DNA of 29,454 bases from JACKFB01 sp041389525 (GTDB lineage Bacteria; Myxococcota_A; UBA9042; PHBI01; JACKFB01): NCBI GenBank assembly GCA_041389525.1, contig JAWKRR010000077.1, positions 1 through 29,454 of the forward strand, given 5' to 3'. How positions within the stretch are numbered: the first letter of the stretch is position 1; each line of letters starts with the position of its first letter. Shown here piece by piece: positions 14,818 through 23,905 of the stretch. A program made the translations under genes and the position numbers. A model generated the notes under the pieces. It had not been told where the DNA came from. It saw nothing but the letters and a program-made list of their open reading frames with translations, and did not search any database.

Positions 14818-15681
14818 TCAGCGGCGCCCGACGCGCCGAACCAGGTGGGGTCGCGCGGTGTGCTGCGGGCGGGCGTCGCTCTCGGCGAAGTGGCGCAAGA
14901 GCGAGTCGTTGAGGCGCTCGGCGTGCTGGTGGAGGATGCCGTGGCCGGAGTCCTCGAAGATCTCCAGACGCGAGCCCGGGATCAGCTGGTGCAGGCGGAT
15001 GTGCTCTTCGGGGCGGATGAGCGCGTCCTGGCCGGCCGCCACGACCAGGGTGGGGAGGCCGGCCAGCCGCGGCAGGCGCGAGGCCGTGTCGTGGCGGACG
15101 ATGCCGGCGATCTGGGCGATGCGGGCGCGGCGCGGCATGGCCTCGACGACCTCGTCCTTGAGCGCCTGGAGCAGGCGGCCGCGGTCGATGCTCTCGAGGT
15201 AGTGCTCCGGAAAGATCAGGCGCTCCATGGCGTGGGCGCGGTTCTTCTTCGGGCCCAGGAAGCCGCGGAGGAAGAGCTCGAGCCCCTTGGGGTTGGGCAT
15301 GAGGTTGCGGAGGCCGCCCGCGTGGGTGACCAGCAGCGAGAGGCTCTTGACGCGGTGCGGGAAGGCCAGCGCGAGCTCCTGGGCGATCATGCCGCCCATG
15401 GACACGCCGACGATGTGCGCCGGGCCGTGGCCGATGTGCTCGATGAGCGCGGCGGCGTGGCCCGCCTGCGCGCGGATGCTCGCCGGGATGCGGGCGGCCT
15501 TGGTCTTGCCGACGCCGCAGTTGTCGAACCACGCGACGCGGTGGCGGCCGGAGATTGTGGGGATCTGGTTGCCCCAGAGGTGCCCGGGCACGCCGAAGCC
15601 CATGATGAGGAGGACGGGCGAGCCGTCGTCGCCTGCGGTGTCGTAGCTCAGCTCGGCTTTGGCGAGACGGACCTTGGGCAC
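14818..15681 (-). CDS. Alpha/beta-fold hydrolase
   Basis: A 287-residue hydrolase with GTG start nine bases after GGGAGG. The nucleophile elbow is GVSMGG with Ser94, the acid is probably Asp219 (AGQDALI), and the base is His247 (DSGHGIL). An oxyanion region MGFGVPGHLW lies near residues 27-36. Family members include esterases, lactonases and carbon-carbon bond hydrolases such as HsaD. This protein lacks features that would fix the substrate. It is the last gene of the SDR-ADH-hydrolase set, 25 bp after the ADH stop, and so probably under the KstR-type site at 17571. It ends five bases from the convergent barrel gene. Confidence 0.92.
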   Translation of the reverse strand: MPKVRLAKAELSYDTAGDDGSPVLLIMGFGVPGHLWGNQIPTISGRHRVAWFDNCGVGKTKAARIPASIRAQAGHAAALIEHIGHGPAHIVGVSMGGMIAQELALAFPHRVKSLSLLVTHAGGLRNLMPNPKGLELFLRGFLGPKKNRAHAMERLIFPEHYLESIDRGRLLQALKDEVVEAMPRRARIAQIAGIVRHDTASRLPRLAGLPTLVVAAGQDALIRPEEHIRLHQLIPGSRLEIFEDSGHGILHQHAERLNDSLLRHFAESDARPQHTARPHLVRRVGRR

Positions 15682-15706
15682 GACGGCGACCTCCCAGCGA
15701 CGGCGT

Positions 15707-16741
15707 TCAGGGGACCAGGACCACGCGCCCCTCGAGGCCGCCGGCGCGGACGAGGCGCTGGGCCTCCTCAGCGCGCGACAACTCCAGGGTGGCCGCGATT
15801 CGCGCCGCGAGCGGGTGCGAACCCAGCCAGGATAGCAGGGCTTCCATGTCAGCGCCCGAGGCGCCGCTGGAGCCGACGATCCGGATGCCGAAGGTGATGA
15901 TGTAGCCGAGGTTCAGCTCGACCCGCGCGGCGACGATGTTGCCGACGGCGACGAGGGTTCCGCCCACACGCAGGGCGCGCAGCGACGCGTTGAAGGTCGA
16001 GGCGCCGACGGTGTCCAGGGTGATGTCGGCTTTGCGGCGGCCGATCCGCTTGTGGAAGGTGTTGCCGGGGTCCACGAGGACCTGGTCCGCGCCCAAGCCC
16101 CGGACGAACTCGGCGTGTTTGTCGTCGCGGATGACGGCGGTGACCTCGGCGCCGAGGCTCTTCGCCAGCAGCACCGCGGCGTGGCCGACCCCGCCGTTGG
16201 CGCCGGTGACCAGGACGTGCTGGCCCTCGCGGAGGCCGGCCTGGGTCACGAGCCCGCGCCACGCGGTGCCGAGGGTGCAGTGCATCACCGCGGCCTGGGC
16301 GGCGGGGAGGTCGGGCGGCACGCGGTAGAAGGCGCGCTCGGGGGCGCTGACGTGTGTGGCGTAGCCGCCGTCGATGGTGAGGCCGAAGACGGCGGCGGCG
16401 CGGTCACAGACCGAGGTCTGGCCGCTGACGCAGGCGTCGCAGGTGCCGCAGTAGTCGCGGTGAAGCGAGCCGACGCGGTCGCCGACGGCGAAGAGCTTGG
16501 CGTCCGGGCCGCAGGCGATGACGCGGCCGACCGCCTCGTGGCCGGGGACGATGGGGAGGCGGAGAAAGCCGATGCGGCCCTCGCGGTCGATGAGGTCGCG
16601 GTGGCACACGCCGCAGGCCTCGATGGCGACGAGGAGCTGGTCGCGGGCGGGCTCGGGGAGTGAGGCGGCGTCAGGCGAAACGACGAGGGGAGCGGCCCAG
16701 CCCGTGGCGGTCAGGCGGGCGGCGGTGCGGGTGGCGCTCAC
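15707..16741 (-). CDS. Zinc-dependent medium-chain alcohol dehydrogenase
   Basis: A 344-residue MDR dehydrogenase with GTG start overlapping the SDR stop by four bases. Catalytic zinc ligands are Cys46 (GVCHRD) and His68 (PGHEA). The structural zinc loop has Cys98, Cys101, Cys104 and Cys112. The Rossmann motif is ANGGVG in the stretch VLVTGANGGVGHAAVLLAKSLGAEV. It oxidises an alcohol or reduces an aldehyde or ketone with NAD(P). The last acidic residue that would set NAD versus NADP preference is not clear. In this operon it may act on a P450-generated side-chain alcohol, which is inference. Confidence 0.94.
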   Translation of the reverse strand: MSATRTAARLTATGWAAPLVVSPDAASLPEPARDQLLVAIEACGVCHRDLIDREGRIGFLRLPIVPGHEAVGRVIACGPDAKLFAVGDRVGSLHRDYCGTCDACVSGQTSVCDRAAAVFGLTIDGGYATHVSAPERAFYRVPPDLPAAQAAVMHCTLGTAWRGLVTQAGLREGQHVLVTGANGGVGHAAVLLAKSLGAEVTAVIRDDKHAEFVRGLGADQVLVDPGNTFHKRIGRRKADITLDTVGASTFNASLRALRVGGTLVAVGNIVAARVELNLGYIITFGIRIVGSSGASGADMEALLSWLGSHPLAARIAATLELSRAEEAQRLVRAGGLEGRVVLVP

Positions 16742-17520
16742 GCGGACTCGGCCTTGTGGACGAGCTTCCAGAGCAGGCGCGGCGTGAAGCGGCGCAGACC
16801 GTAGAGCACCTTGGCCTCGGTGCTGGGGAAGAGGATCTCGCGGCCCTTCTCCAGCGCGTCTTCGATGGCGTCGATGATGGCGACGGGGCTCGCGGCGCGG
16901 CCCTGCTCGATGCCGAGCTGCATCGAGCGGGGGTTCGAGCTCTCGGTGGCCTGCTGGAGCAGCGGCGTGTTCACCATGGGCGGGCAGACCAGCAAGATTC
17001 GGACGCCGCTGCCGCGGTTCTCCTCGATGAGGATCTCGGTCAGGGCGTTCACGGCGGCTTTGGTGGCCGAGTACGGCCCGAAGTGGGGGGCGAGGACGTG
17101 GCCGGCGAGGGAGCCGAAGACGATGAAGTCGCCGCTGCGTCGCTCCAGCATCGCCGGCAGGGTGGCCTTGGCGACGTTGACGGTGCCGCCGTAATTGACG
17201 CGCATCAGGTTGTGGATGCGGTCCAGCGGCATCTCCATCACCGGGGCCGTGGGCATGATGCCGGCGGCGTGGGTGACGCGGTCGATGGTGCCTAGCTCGG
17301 AGCGGACGCGGGCGACCACCTCAGCGACGGCCTCGGGATCGCCGACGTCGCAGACGTAGGACTCCATGCCGGGGCGGCTGGCGGCGGTCTCCTCGAGCCC
17401 CTCGGCGTTCAGATCGACCAGGGCGACCTTGGCGCCCTCCATCGCCAAGCGGCGCGCGGCGATTCGACCCATGCCGCTGGCGGCTCCCGTGACCAGTGCG
17501 ACCTTTCCTCGAAACGCCAT
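16738..17520 (-). CDS. Short-chain dehydrogenase/reductase (hydroxysteroid-type candidate)
   Basis: A 260-residue classical SDR; the open frame extends far upstream, but ATG 17520 begins the fold exactly (MAFRGKVALVTGAASGMG). Cofactor motif TGAASGMG (11-18), Asp36 after the second strand suggesting NAD(H), NAAG-like HAAG, and catalytic Asn109, Ser137, Tyr150 and Lys154 (YSATK). It is the first gene of the three-gene set and has a KstR-type site 51 bp upstream. Family members include 3- and 17-hydroxysteroid dehydrogenases, which the context favours, but SDR substrates cannot be assigned by sequence alone. Confidence 0.94.
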   Translation of the reverse strand: MAFRGKVALVTGAASGMGRIAARRLAMEGAKVALVDLNAEGLEETAASRPGMESYVCDVGDPEAVAEVVARVRSELGTIDRVTHAAGIMPTAPVMEMPLDRIHNLMRVNYGGTVNVAKATLPAMLERRSGDFIVFGSLAGHVLAPHFGPYSATKAAVNALTEILIEENRGSGVRILLVCPPMVNTPLLQQATESSNPRSMQLGIEQGRAASPVAIIDAIEDALEKGREILFPSTEAKVLYGLRRFTPRLLWKLVHKAESA

Positions 17521-17568
17521 CGAACCCTCCGCGCGGAGCCGGCATGAATCGCCGCTCAGTCGGCGGCC

Positions 17569-17597
17569 AGTGAAACGTGTTCTAATTCGAGGGTCAA
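17569..17597 (-). promoter_or_regulatory. Sigma-70 promoter of the SDR operon
   Basis: Minus-strand TTGACC (17592-17597), exactly 17 bp, TTCACT (17569-17574). The KstR-type site occupies the 3' part of the spacer and overlaps the -10, with the same phase as at the Rieske promoter. It is the best -35 match in the set. Confidence 0.6.
17571..17584. promoter_or_regulatory. KstR-type operator, site 6 (SDR operon)
   Basis: TGAAACGTGTTCTA matches TNNAACNNGTTNNA. It lies 51 bp upstream of the SDR start and 75 bp upstream of the divergent Cys-rich lipoprotein start, so it could also affect the latter. Confidence 0.82.
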
Positions 17598-17659
17598 GGG
17601 ACGGCCTTGGATTCGGAGTGGGCGTGGGGTGTACTGCTGAGAACAGCACGGAGGGACCG

Positions 17660-18514
17660 ATGAGAACGCCGAATCTGACAGTCGCCGCCGCGGTGGTCGG
17701 GGCGCTGCTGGTGGTGGGCGGCGCGGTGGGTTTGGCGGCCTGCGACGACGGCGGCGAGACCCGCGACGTGTTGTGCGACCGGCAGTGCCCGTCGGGGCAG
17801 AAGTGCGCGTTCGTGCAGGACACGCTGTCGACGACGTGTGTCTCCGACGGCACGGCGCCCCCGACCGGCGCGTGCGAGCCTGCCTGCCTGTCGACCCAGC
17901 GCTGCGAGAGCGGCGTGTGCGTCGCGCGCCCTTTGAGCTGCACCGAGATCCTCGACTGCGTGGGCGACTGCCCGAAGCCTGACGCCTGCACCGCCGCCTG
18001 CGCCGAGCGCGGTACCGCCGAGGCCAAGGCGCGCTTCGAGGCGCTGGACGCGTGCGCTGAAGCCGCGGATTGCGCAGATAGCGCCTGCCTGATCGCGGCG
18101 TGCCAGGCGCAGTTCGACACCTGCTTTGGCGTCACGAGCTGTACGCCGGCCTGCGCGTCGACACAGACCTGCGTCAACGGCGTCTGCCAGGCCGCGGATT
18201 CAGGCTGCGGCGGGGTGACGGCCGCCGGGCAGTGCCAGGGCCAGACCCTCGCGTGGTGCGAGGGCGGCACGCTGAAGCAGCAGAACTGCTTCAACGTGGG
18301 CCCCAATTGCCTGTGCGGGCGCCGCATCGTCGAGAACTACTACGACTGCATCTGCGACGGGGGCAGCGGGATCTGCGACCCGCCGTGTCAGCCGGGCTCC
18401 GTCTGCACCGCCCAGGGATGCGCGCCCGGCGGGGGCGGCGGGTCCAGCTGTGTCCCCGCCTGCCCACCGGGCTTCATCTGCACGCCTCAGGGCTGCGAAA
18501 TCAGCGGCTTCTAG
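17660..18514 (+). CDS. Cys-rich secreted lipoprotein with repeated disulfide modules
   Basis: A 284-residue protein beginning at ATG 17660 behind GGAGGG. Residues 1-27 form a signal peptide with lipobox LAAC (Cys28), so it is a lipid-anchored envelope protein. The mature part carries repeated short modules of the form C-x-P-x-C...C...C: around CEPACLSTQRCESGVC, CTPACASTQTCVNGVC, CDPPCQPGSVCTAQGC and CVPACPPGFICTPQGC. A different Cys-rich block separates modules two and three. Such proteins are frequent in myxobacteria and usually have no known role. The modules imply many disulfides, and a TlpA-type thioredoxin is encoded nearby. A stalk, adhesin or metal-binding surface protein are all possible. 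Confidence 0.85.
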   Translation: MRTPNLTVAAAVVGALLVVGGAVGLAACDDGGETRDVLCDRQCPSGQKCAFVQDTLSTTCVSDGTAPPTGACEPACLSTQRCESGVCVARPLSCTEILDCVGDCPKPDACTAACAERGTAEAKARFEALDACAEAADCADSACLIAACQAQFDTCFGVTSCTPACASTQTCVNGVCQAADSGCGGVTAAGQCQGQTLAWCEGGTLKQQNCFNVGPNCLCGRRIVENYYDCICDGGSGICDPPCQPGSVCTAQGCAPGGGGGSSCVPACPPGFICTPQGCEISGF

Positions 18515-18524
18515 CGCGCGGCCG

Positions 18525-19118
18525 TCACGCCGCGGCGATGGTCTCTTCGCGCTGCAAGCCGCCGGCCTGGTAGTGGATGCGCAAGGTGCCGCCGTGCTGG
18601 CCGACGATGTCGCGAGCGGCGTCGAGGGCCTCGGCCTTGGTGGGGAAGGTCTCGTGACACGGATGCGTACCGTGGCCGCGCACCGCCCAGCCGTCCTGGC
18701 ACGAGGTCAGGGTGTACTGGTTGGACGGGCCGTCGAAGAACTCGTAGCGGTCGAGGAGATCTCCGTTGGGGCCGAAGATGTAGACCGCCGAGTCGGCCTC
18801 GCGGGCCAGCTCCGACGCCCGGAACACCGCGTCGTCGAAGTCGTCGAAGACCAGCGCGTCAAGCTCGCCCGCGTCGTCGGCGGCGACCTGCCAGCGGTGG
18901 CCCGTCGGCTCGGCGCGGACGTAGTACGAGGTGCCGGTGCAGACCGCGCGCACACCCTCCGCGGCGTCCATCGCGCGGGAGATGCCGATGGACAGCGCCC
19001 GGGTGGGGTGCTTGCCGGCCACCAGCAGCGCGTTGGCGCGCTCGAGGGCGTCGGTACGCACGGCGTCGTCGAGGGAGTCGAACACCGGGGGATGGTCGTC
19101 AGGGGTCCACTGAAGCAT
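18525..19118 (-). CDS. DUF2188-containing protein of unknown function
   Basis: A 197-residue protein starting at ATG 19118 behind AAGGAG. The C-terminal part, about residues 136-190 (GWAVRGHGTHPCHETFPTKAEALDAARDIVGQHGGTLRIHYQAGGL), fits DUF2188, a small beta-alpha-beta domain of unknown function. The N-terminal stretch ANALLVAGKHPTRALSIGISRAM (about 28-50) resembles the short 'kGxxxxxAixIAi' helix often found in front of DUF2188-like proteins. It lacks a signal peptide and is probably cytosolic. It converges on the lipoprotein gene with 10 bp between them and is transcribed separately from the TlpA gene behind it. No function can be assigned. Confidence 0.75.
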   Translation of the reverse strand: MLQWTPDDHPPVFDSLDDAVRTDALERANALLVAGKHPTRALSIGISRAMDAAEGVRAVCTGTSYYVRAEPTGHRWQVAADDAGELDALVFDDFDDAVFRASELAREADSAVYIFGPNGDLLDRYEFFDGPSNQYTLTSCQDGWAVRGHGTHPCHETFPTKAEALDAARDIVGQHGGTLRIHYQAGGLQREETIAAA

Positions 19119-19189
19119 GGGGGTTCTCCTTACGAGAGCCGAATCGCTCATCGTCCCCGGACAATGAGCAATCCCCGTGCCAGCGGCCG

Positions 19190-19948
19190 TTACTGGCCGC
19201 GGGCGGCCATGGCGGCGGTGACCAATTCGTCAACGACCGCCTCGTTCAGCGCGCCCTTTCGGAACCACGCGATGCGGCCCGAGCCCGTCACCAGCAGGTG
19301 CAGCGGCAGGTCCACGCCGAACTTCTCGACGAAGGCCCGCGGGAGCATCTGCAGGTGCGCGTCCTTGGCCTGCAGGTAGGGATAGAGCCAGGTCCCAGAG
19401 CGCGGGTCGCGGTCCGCAACGCCAGGTGGATCCACGGAGATATTGACGAAGCCCAGCCCCTCGCGGGCCAGCGAGCCGCGTAGCTCGGCCGAGAGCAGGA
19501 GCTCCTCGGGGCTCGTGCAGGGCTTGCACCACGTGGCCCAGAAGGTCACGACGTAGGGCGCGCCCGGGGCGACCTCGGCCGCCAGCCTGGTTCGTCGGGG
19601 CTTATTGCCTCGGCTGTCCATTTTGGCCACGTCGACGGGCTCGAGGTGGGCGCCGCTGACGTCGAACGCGGTGAGGCCCGACGGGTTCGGCGGGGTGAGC
19701 CCGACCCGCTGCTCGGCGATGGAGAGGCGCTGCTCGTACTCGTCGATGCGCTCGCGCAGCCGGCCCTGCTCGACCTGCAGGTTGCCGATGGCGTCCACCG
19801 CGTCGTCGAGCGCTTGCAGGTGCTGGCGCGTGAACGCGAGGTCCTTGCCGTCGTCGGCGGCTCCCGGGGCGGCCATCCACCAGCCGAAGCTGGCGGCGGC
19901 GGCCCCGAGGGCGCCGACGAGGGCGAGCCTACGGAGTCGCGGCTGCAT
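19190..19948 (-). CDS. TlpA-like membrane-anchored thioredoxin-fold protein
   Basis: A 252-residue envelope protein. I chose ATG 19948; an in-frame TTG three codons earlier is possible. Residues 7-28 form an uncleaved anchor or signal segment, 37-82 form a charged helix that is probably a coiled coil (RQHLQALDDAVDAIGNLQVEQGRLRERID...), and 93-250 is a thioredoxin fold with active site WCKPC (Cys141, Cys144) after VVTFWATW. WCKPC is the TlpA/ResA type active site used for disulfide reduction in the envelope. The gene overlaps the upstream OmpA-like gene by 20 bases and so is co-expressed. Redox maintenance of the Cys-rich lipoprotein is a reasonable guess. Confidence 0.88.
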   Translation of the reverse strand: MQPRLRRLALVGALGAAAASFGWWMAAPGAADDGKDLAFTRQHLQALDDAVDAIGNLQVEQGRLRERIDEYEQRLSIAEQRVGLTPPNPSGLTAFDVSGAHLEPVDVAKMDSRGNKPRRTRLAAEVAPGAPYVVTFWATWCKPCTSPEELLLSAELRGSLAREGLGFVNISVDPPGVADRDPRSGTWLYPYLQAKDAHLQMLPRAFVEKFGVDLPLHLLVTGSGRIAWFRKGALNEAVVDELVTAAMAARGQ

Positions 19949-20735
19949 TGGGCTCAAAGCACGGGTACGCGAAGACCAGCGCGCTGCGATTCGCCTGGGT
20001 CATGCTGAGCTTCCGCGTGGTGAGGCGCTCGGCGTCGAGCTCGGTCAGGTACATCTTGTCGTGCCCGTACGTGATGTAGCCGACGCGCGACTGCTCAATG
20101 CCCAGGGTGTCCACCAGGAACTGCCGGGTCTGCTCGGCGCGGTCCAGCGCGTACTGCAGATTCTTCCGCCACGGCCCGTCCTTCGAAGCCCGCCCGACGA
20201 TGATCAGGTAGCCCTTGTCGGCACGCACCTGCTCGACGAACTGCTGAAGCTGCCGCTGGTCTTCCTTGTCCAGCTTCGTACCAGCCGACGGAAACGTGAC
20301 CAGCGTGTGCGGCAGGTTCTGCGTCAGCAGCATGTACTGCGTGCGCGTGATGAGCTCGGCCTGGTCGACCTGCTTGCACGCGCCCTGGTGGCACGCCTTC
20401 ACAATCTCATCGACGTGGCTCTTGAAATCTGGCTCGGCGCAGAAGGCGTCCAGCGCGTAGCGGGCGGCCGTCTGCTCGGCGCAGACCCCGTGCTCGGGAT
20501 AGTCGGCGCAGATGACCTGCAGCCGCCGCCTCTGCTCGTCCAGCGTGCCCTCGGCGGCGTGCAGCTTCTGCGTCGTGTCGATGAGCTGCTGCGTCTTCTC
20601 CTGGTACTTCACGACCTCGATCATGCCGGGTGGGGGCGCGTCTTCAGCCGCCCCAGCCTCGTCCTTGACCTCGTTGTTGGCGGTCGCGCACGACGCCAAG
20701 ACCAGCCCGGCGGCCAGCACAAATACGATTCGCAT
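19929..20735 (-). CDS. OmpA-family lipoprotein (peptidoglycan-binding domain)
   Basis: A 268-residue protein starting at ATG 20735 behind AGGAGG. The lipobox is LASC with Cys16. Residues 34-70 carry a charged helical stretch. The C-terminal OmpA-like domain runs about 145-262: LVTFPSAGTKLDKEDQRQLQQFVEQV, then IIVGRASKDGPWRKNLQYALDRAEQTRQFLVDTLGI and VGYITYGHDK. Compared with the usual peptidoglycan-binding pattern (NxxLSxxRA), the Asp and Arg appear kept (YALDRAEQTR), although the first Asn/Leu is shifted. Several cysteines in the middle (109-128) suggest disulfides. It probably tethers the outer membrane to the wall. A roughly 130 bp noncoding gap separates it from the acyl-CoA synthetase gene. 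Confidence 0.82.
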   Translation of the reverse strand: MRIVFVLAAGLVLASCATANNEVKDEAGAAEDAPPPGMIEVVKYQEKTQQLIDTTQKLHAAEGTLDEQRRRLQVICADYPEHGVCAEQTAARYALDAFCAEPDFKSHVDEIVKACHQGACKQVDQAELITRTQYMLLTQNLPHTLVTFPSAGTKLDKEDQRQLQQFVEQVRADKGYLIIVGRASKDGPWRKNLQYALDRAEQTRQFLVDTLGIEQSRVGYITYGHDKMYLTELDAERLTTRKLSMTQANRSALVFAYPCFEPNAAATP

Positions 20736-20864
20736 GTCAGTTCCTCCTGCATTGCGACGTGTCGGCCCCGAATAGCACACGTTGCGCGATTCGGAATTTT
20801 ACCCCGACAACCCCCGCGTTGCGTCGGCTGCGAATGCATGGCCTGTGCCAACCGCCGGCGCGGC

Positions 20865-22412
<1,548 letters not shown>

Positions 22413-22459
22413 GATGCCTCTCGCGGGGTTGGGGGCGGATTGGGTGCGCCGCTGGCCGT

Positions 22460-23725
22460 CTAAGTGGCGCGCTCGGGGACGGGGGGGCAGTGCTCCGAGA
22501 TGGCCTGGAGCACGCCGTAGGTGCGGATGAGGTGCAGGCCCACGAAGGGCTTGCCGCTGGTCAGCAGCGCGCACGCGATGTCGCGGTCGGGGTCGGCCCA
22601 GGTGATGACCTGGCTCAGGCCGATGTGGCCGAAGGCGCGGGGCGTGTTTGGGCCGTAGATGCTGAAGCGCTCGGAGCCCAGCATCATGCCGAGGCCGTAG
22701 CGGATGGGCAGGCCGAGGGTGAGGTCGACCTCGAGGTAGCTGGCCTCGGCGGTGGCGCGGTGGACCGTGCGGCGGTTGAAGATCGGGACGCCGTCGAGGG
22801 TGCCGTCGTCGAGGAGCAGTTGGTAGAAGCGCGAGACCTCGTTGGCGGTCGCGCAGATGTTGCCGGAGGGGACGATGCCGGTGAGCCAGCGCGGGTCGTT
22901 GGAGACGCGGGCGGCCTCCTCGAAGGTGACGCTGAGGGCGCGCTCGACGATGCGGGAGAGCGGGAAGGGGGCGTGGCGGCCGGTGAAGGCGTTCTCGGCG
23001 ACGCGCGGGACGTCGGCGGGGGCGACGCCGTAGTTCATCCAGCGGAAGCCGAGGGGGGCGAGGACCTCGTCGTGGAGGAACTGGCGCACGTCGCGGCCGG
23101 TGACGCGCCGGATGATCTCGGCGAGGACGAAGCCGCCGGTCACCGCGTGGTAGGCGAGGCGGCGACCGGGTGCCCAGGCGGGCTCGGCGGCGCAGAGGGT
23201 GTCGACGATGCGCTTGGGGTCCAGGAGCAGGTCGAGCTTGTCGCCGGCCTCGGAGACCGACGGGATGCCGGAGCGGTGGGTGAGGACGTGGCGGATGGTG
23301 GTCGGGCCTTTGCCGTGGGCGCCGAACTCGGGGATGTACTCGGTGATGCGGTCGTCGATGTGGATGAGGCCGCGGTCGTCGAGCAGGTGGATGAGCATCG
23401 CGGTGACGGCTTTGGAGGCCGAGAAGACGCAGAAGGGCGAGTCGGCGGCGATGGGGACGGCCGCGACGCCGGCGCGGGTGCCGGGGGCGTTGCCGCGGAG
23501 GTGGCCGATGGCGCGGTCGAGGATGACCTCGCCGCGGCGGCGGATGCACAGGGCGATCGCCGGGTGGACGCCGGTGCGGTAGAGGGCTTCGACGGCGCGC
23601 CAGATGGCCTCGACCCCGTCGCCGGTGACGCTGAGGCTGCGGAGCTCGGCCTCGGTGGTGGGCGCGTGCGAGGTGACGGCCCGCAGGTCGGCGGGCACGC
23701 GAATGTGGGCGGCTCGAGACGGCAA
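22460..23725 (-). CDS. Serine hydrolase of the beta-lactamase / esterase EstB family
   Basis: A 421-residue protein with a likely TTG start at 23725, supported by GAGGA nine bases upstream; GTG 23698 is the alternative. The class C-type motif Ser102-x-x-Lys105 lies in FSASKAVTAM, and Tyr192-His-Ala stands where YxN is usual (AYHAVTGGF). The region HRSGIPSVSEAGD and the later HIGLSQVITWADPDRDIACAL are typical of this hydrolase superfamily. Members are mostly esterases or lipases rather than lactamases. It leads an operon with FadD and has a KstR-type site 46 bp upstream. Cleaving sterol esters to feed the pathway is plausible. Confidence 0.88.
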   Translation of the reverse strand: MPSRAAHIRVPADLRAVTSHAPTTEAELRSLSVTGDGVEAIWRAVEALYRTGVHPAIALCIRRRGEVILDRAIGHLRGNAPGTRAGVAAVPIAADSPFCVFSASKAVTAMLIHLLDDRGLIHIDDRITEYIPEFGAHGKGPTTIRHVLTHRSGIPSVSEAGDKLDLLLDPKRIVDTLCAAEPAWAPGRRLAYHAVTGGFVLAEIIRRVTGRDVRQFLHDEVLAPLGFRWMNYGVAPADVPRVAENAFTGRHAPFPLSRIVERALSVTFEEAARVSNDPRWLTGIVPSGNICATANEVSRFYQLLLDDGTLDGVPIFNRRTVHRATAEASYLEVDLTLGLPIRYGLGMMLGSERFSIYGPNTPRAFGHIGLSQVITWADPDRDIACALLTSGKPFVGLHLIRTYGVLQAISEHCPPVPERAT

Positions 23726-23769
23726 GTCGCGCGGTCCTCGACTGGGCGGTGAGGCGGAGGAGCGCCCGA

Positions 23770-23798
23770 AGTAGAACCTGTTCTACGGCGGGTGACTA
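23770..23798 (-). promoter_or_regulatory. Putative sigma-70 promoter of the serine hydrolase / acyl-CoA synthetase operon
   Basis: Minus-strand TAGTCA (23793-23798), 17 bp, TCTACT (23770-23775), again with the KstR-type site in the spacer and -10. It is a weaker -35 than at the SDR promoter, so it depends on the shared geometry. Confidence 0.45.
23772..23785. promoter_or_regulatory. KstR-type operator, site 7 (serine hydrolase / acyl-CoA synthetase)
   Basis: TAGAACCTGTTCTA has perfect arms and matches TNNAACNNGTTNNA. It lies 46 bp upstream of the serine hydrolase start and 120 bp before the divergent patatin start. Confidence 0.82.
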
Positions 23799-23905
23799 TA
23801 AGTTTACTCGCGTGCGCGGGAATCGCCAGCCGCGCGCTGGTCGGAAGAGGGGGCGCGAACTAGTCTGGTGGCACATCCCAGCACGCCGCGCAGCCAGGAG
23901 AACTC

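Noticed and set aside
20769..20785. Possible eighth KstR-type site before the OmpA-like gene
   Set aside because: The sequence has CACACGTTG but lacks the AAC half-site, so it does not fit the motif.
22413..23549. N-terminal extension of the acyl-CoA synthetase frame
   Set aside because: It overlaps the serine hydrolase in another frame, is Arg/Pro/His-rich, and the ligase fold begins exactly at 22412.
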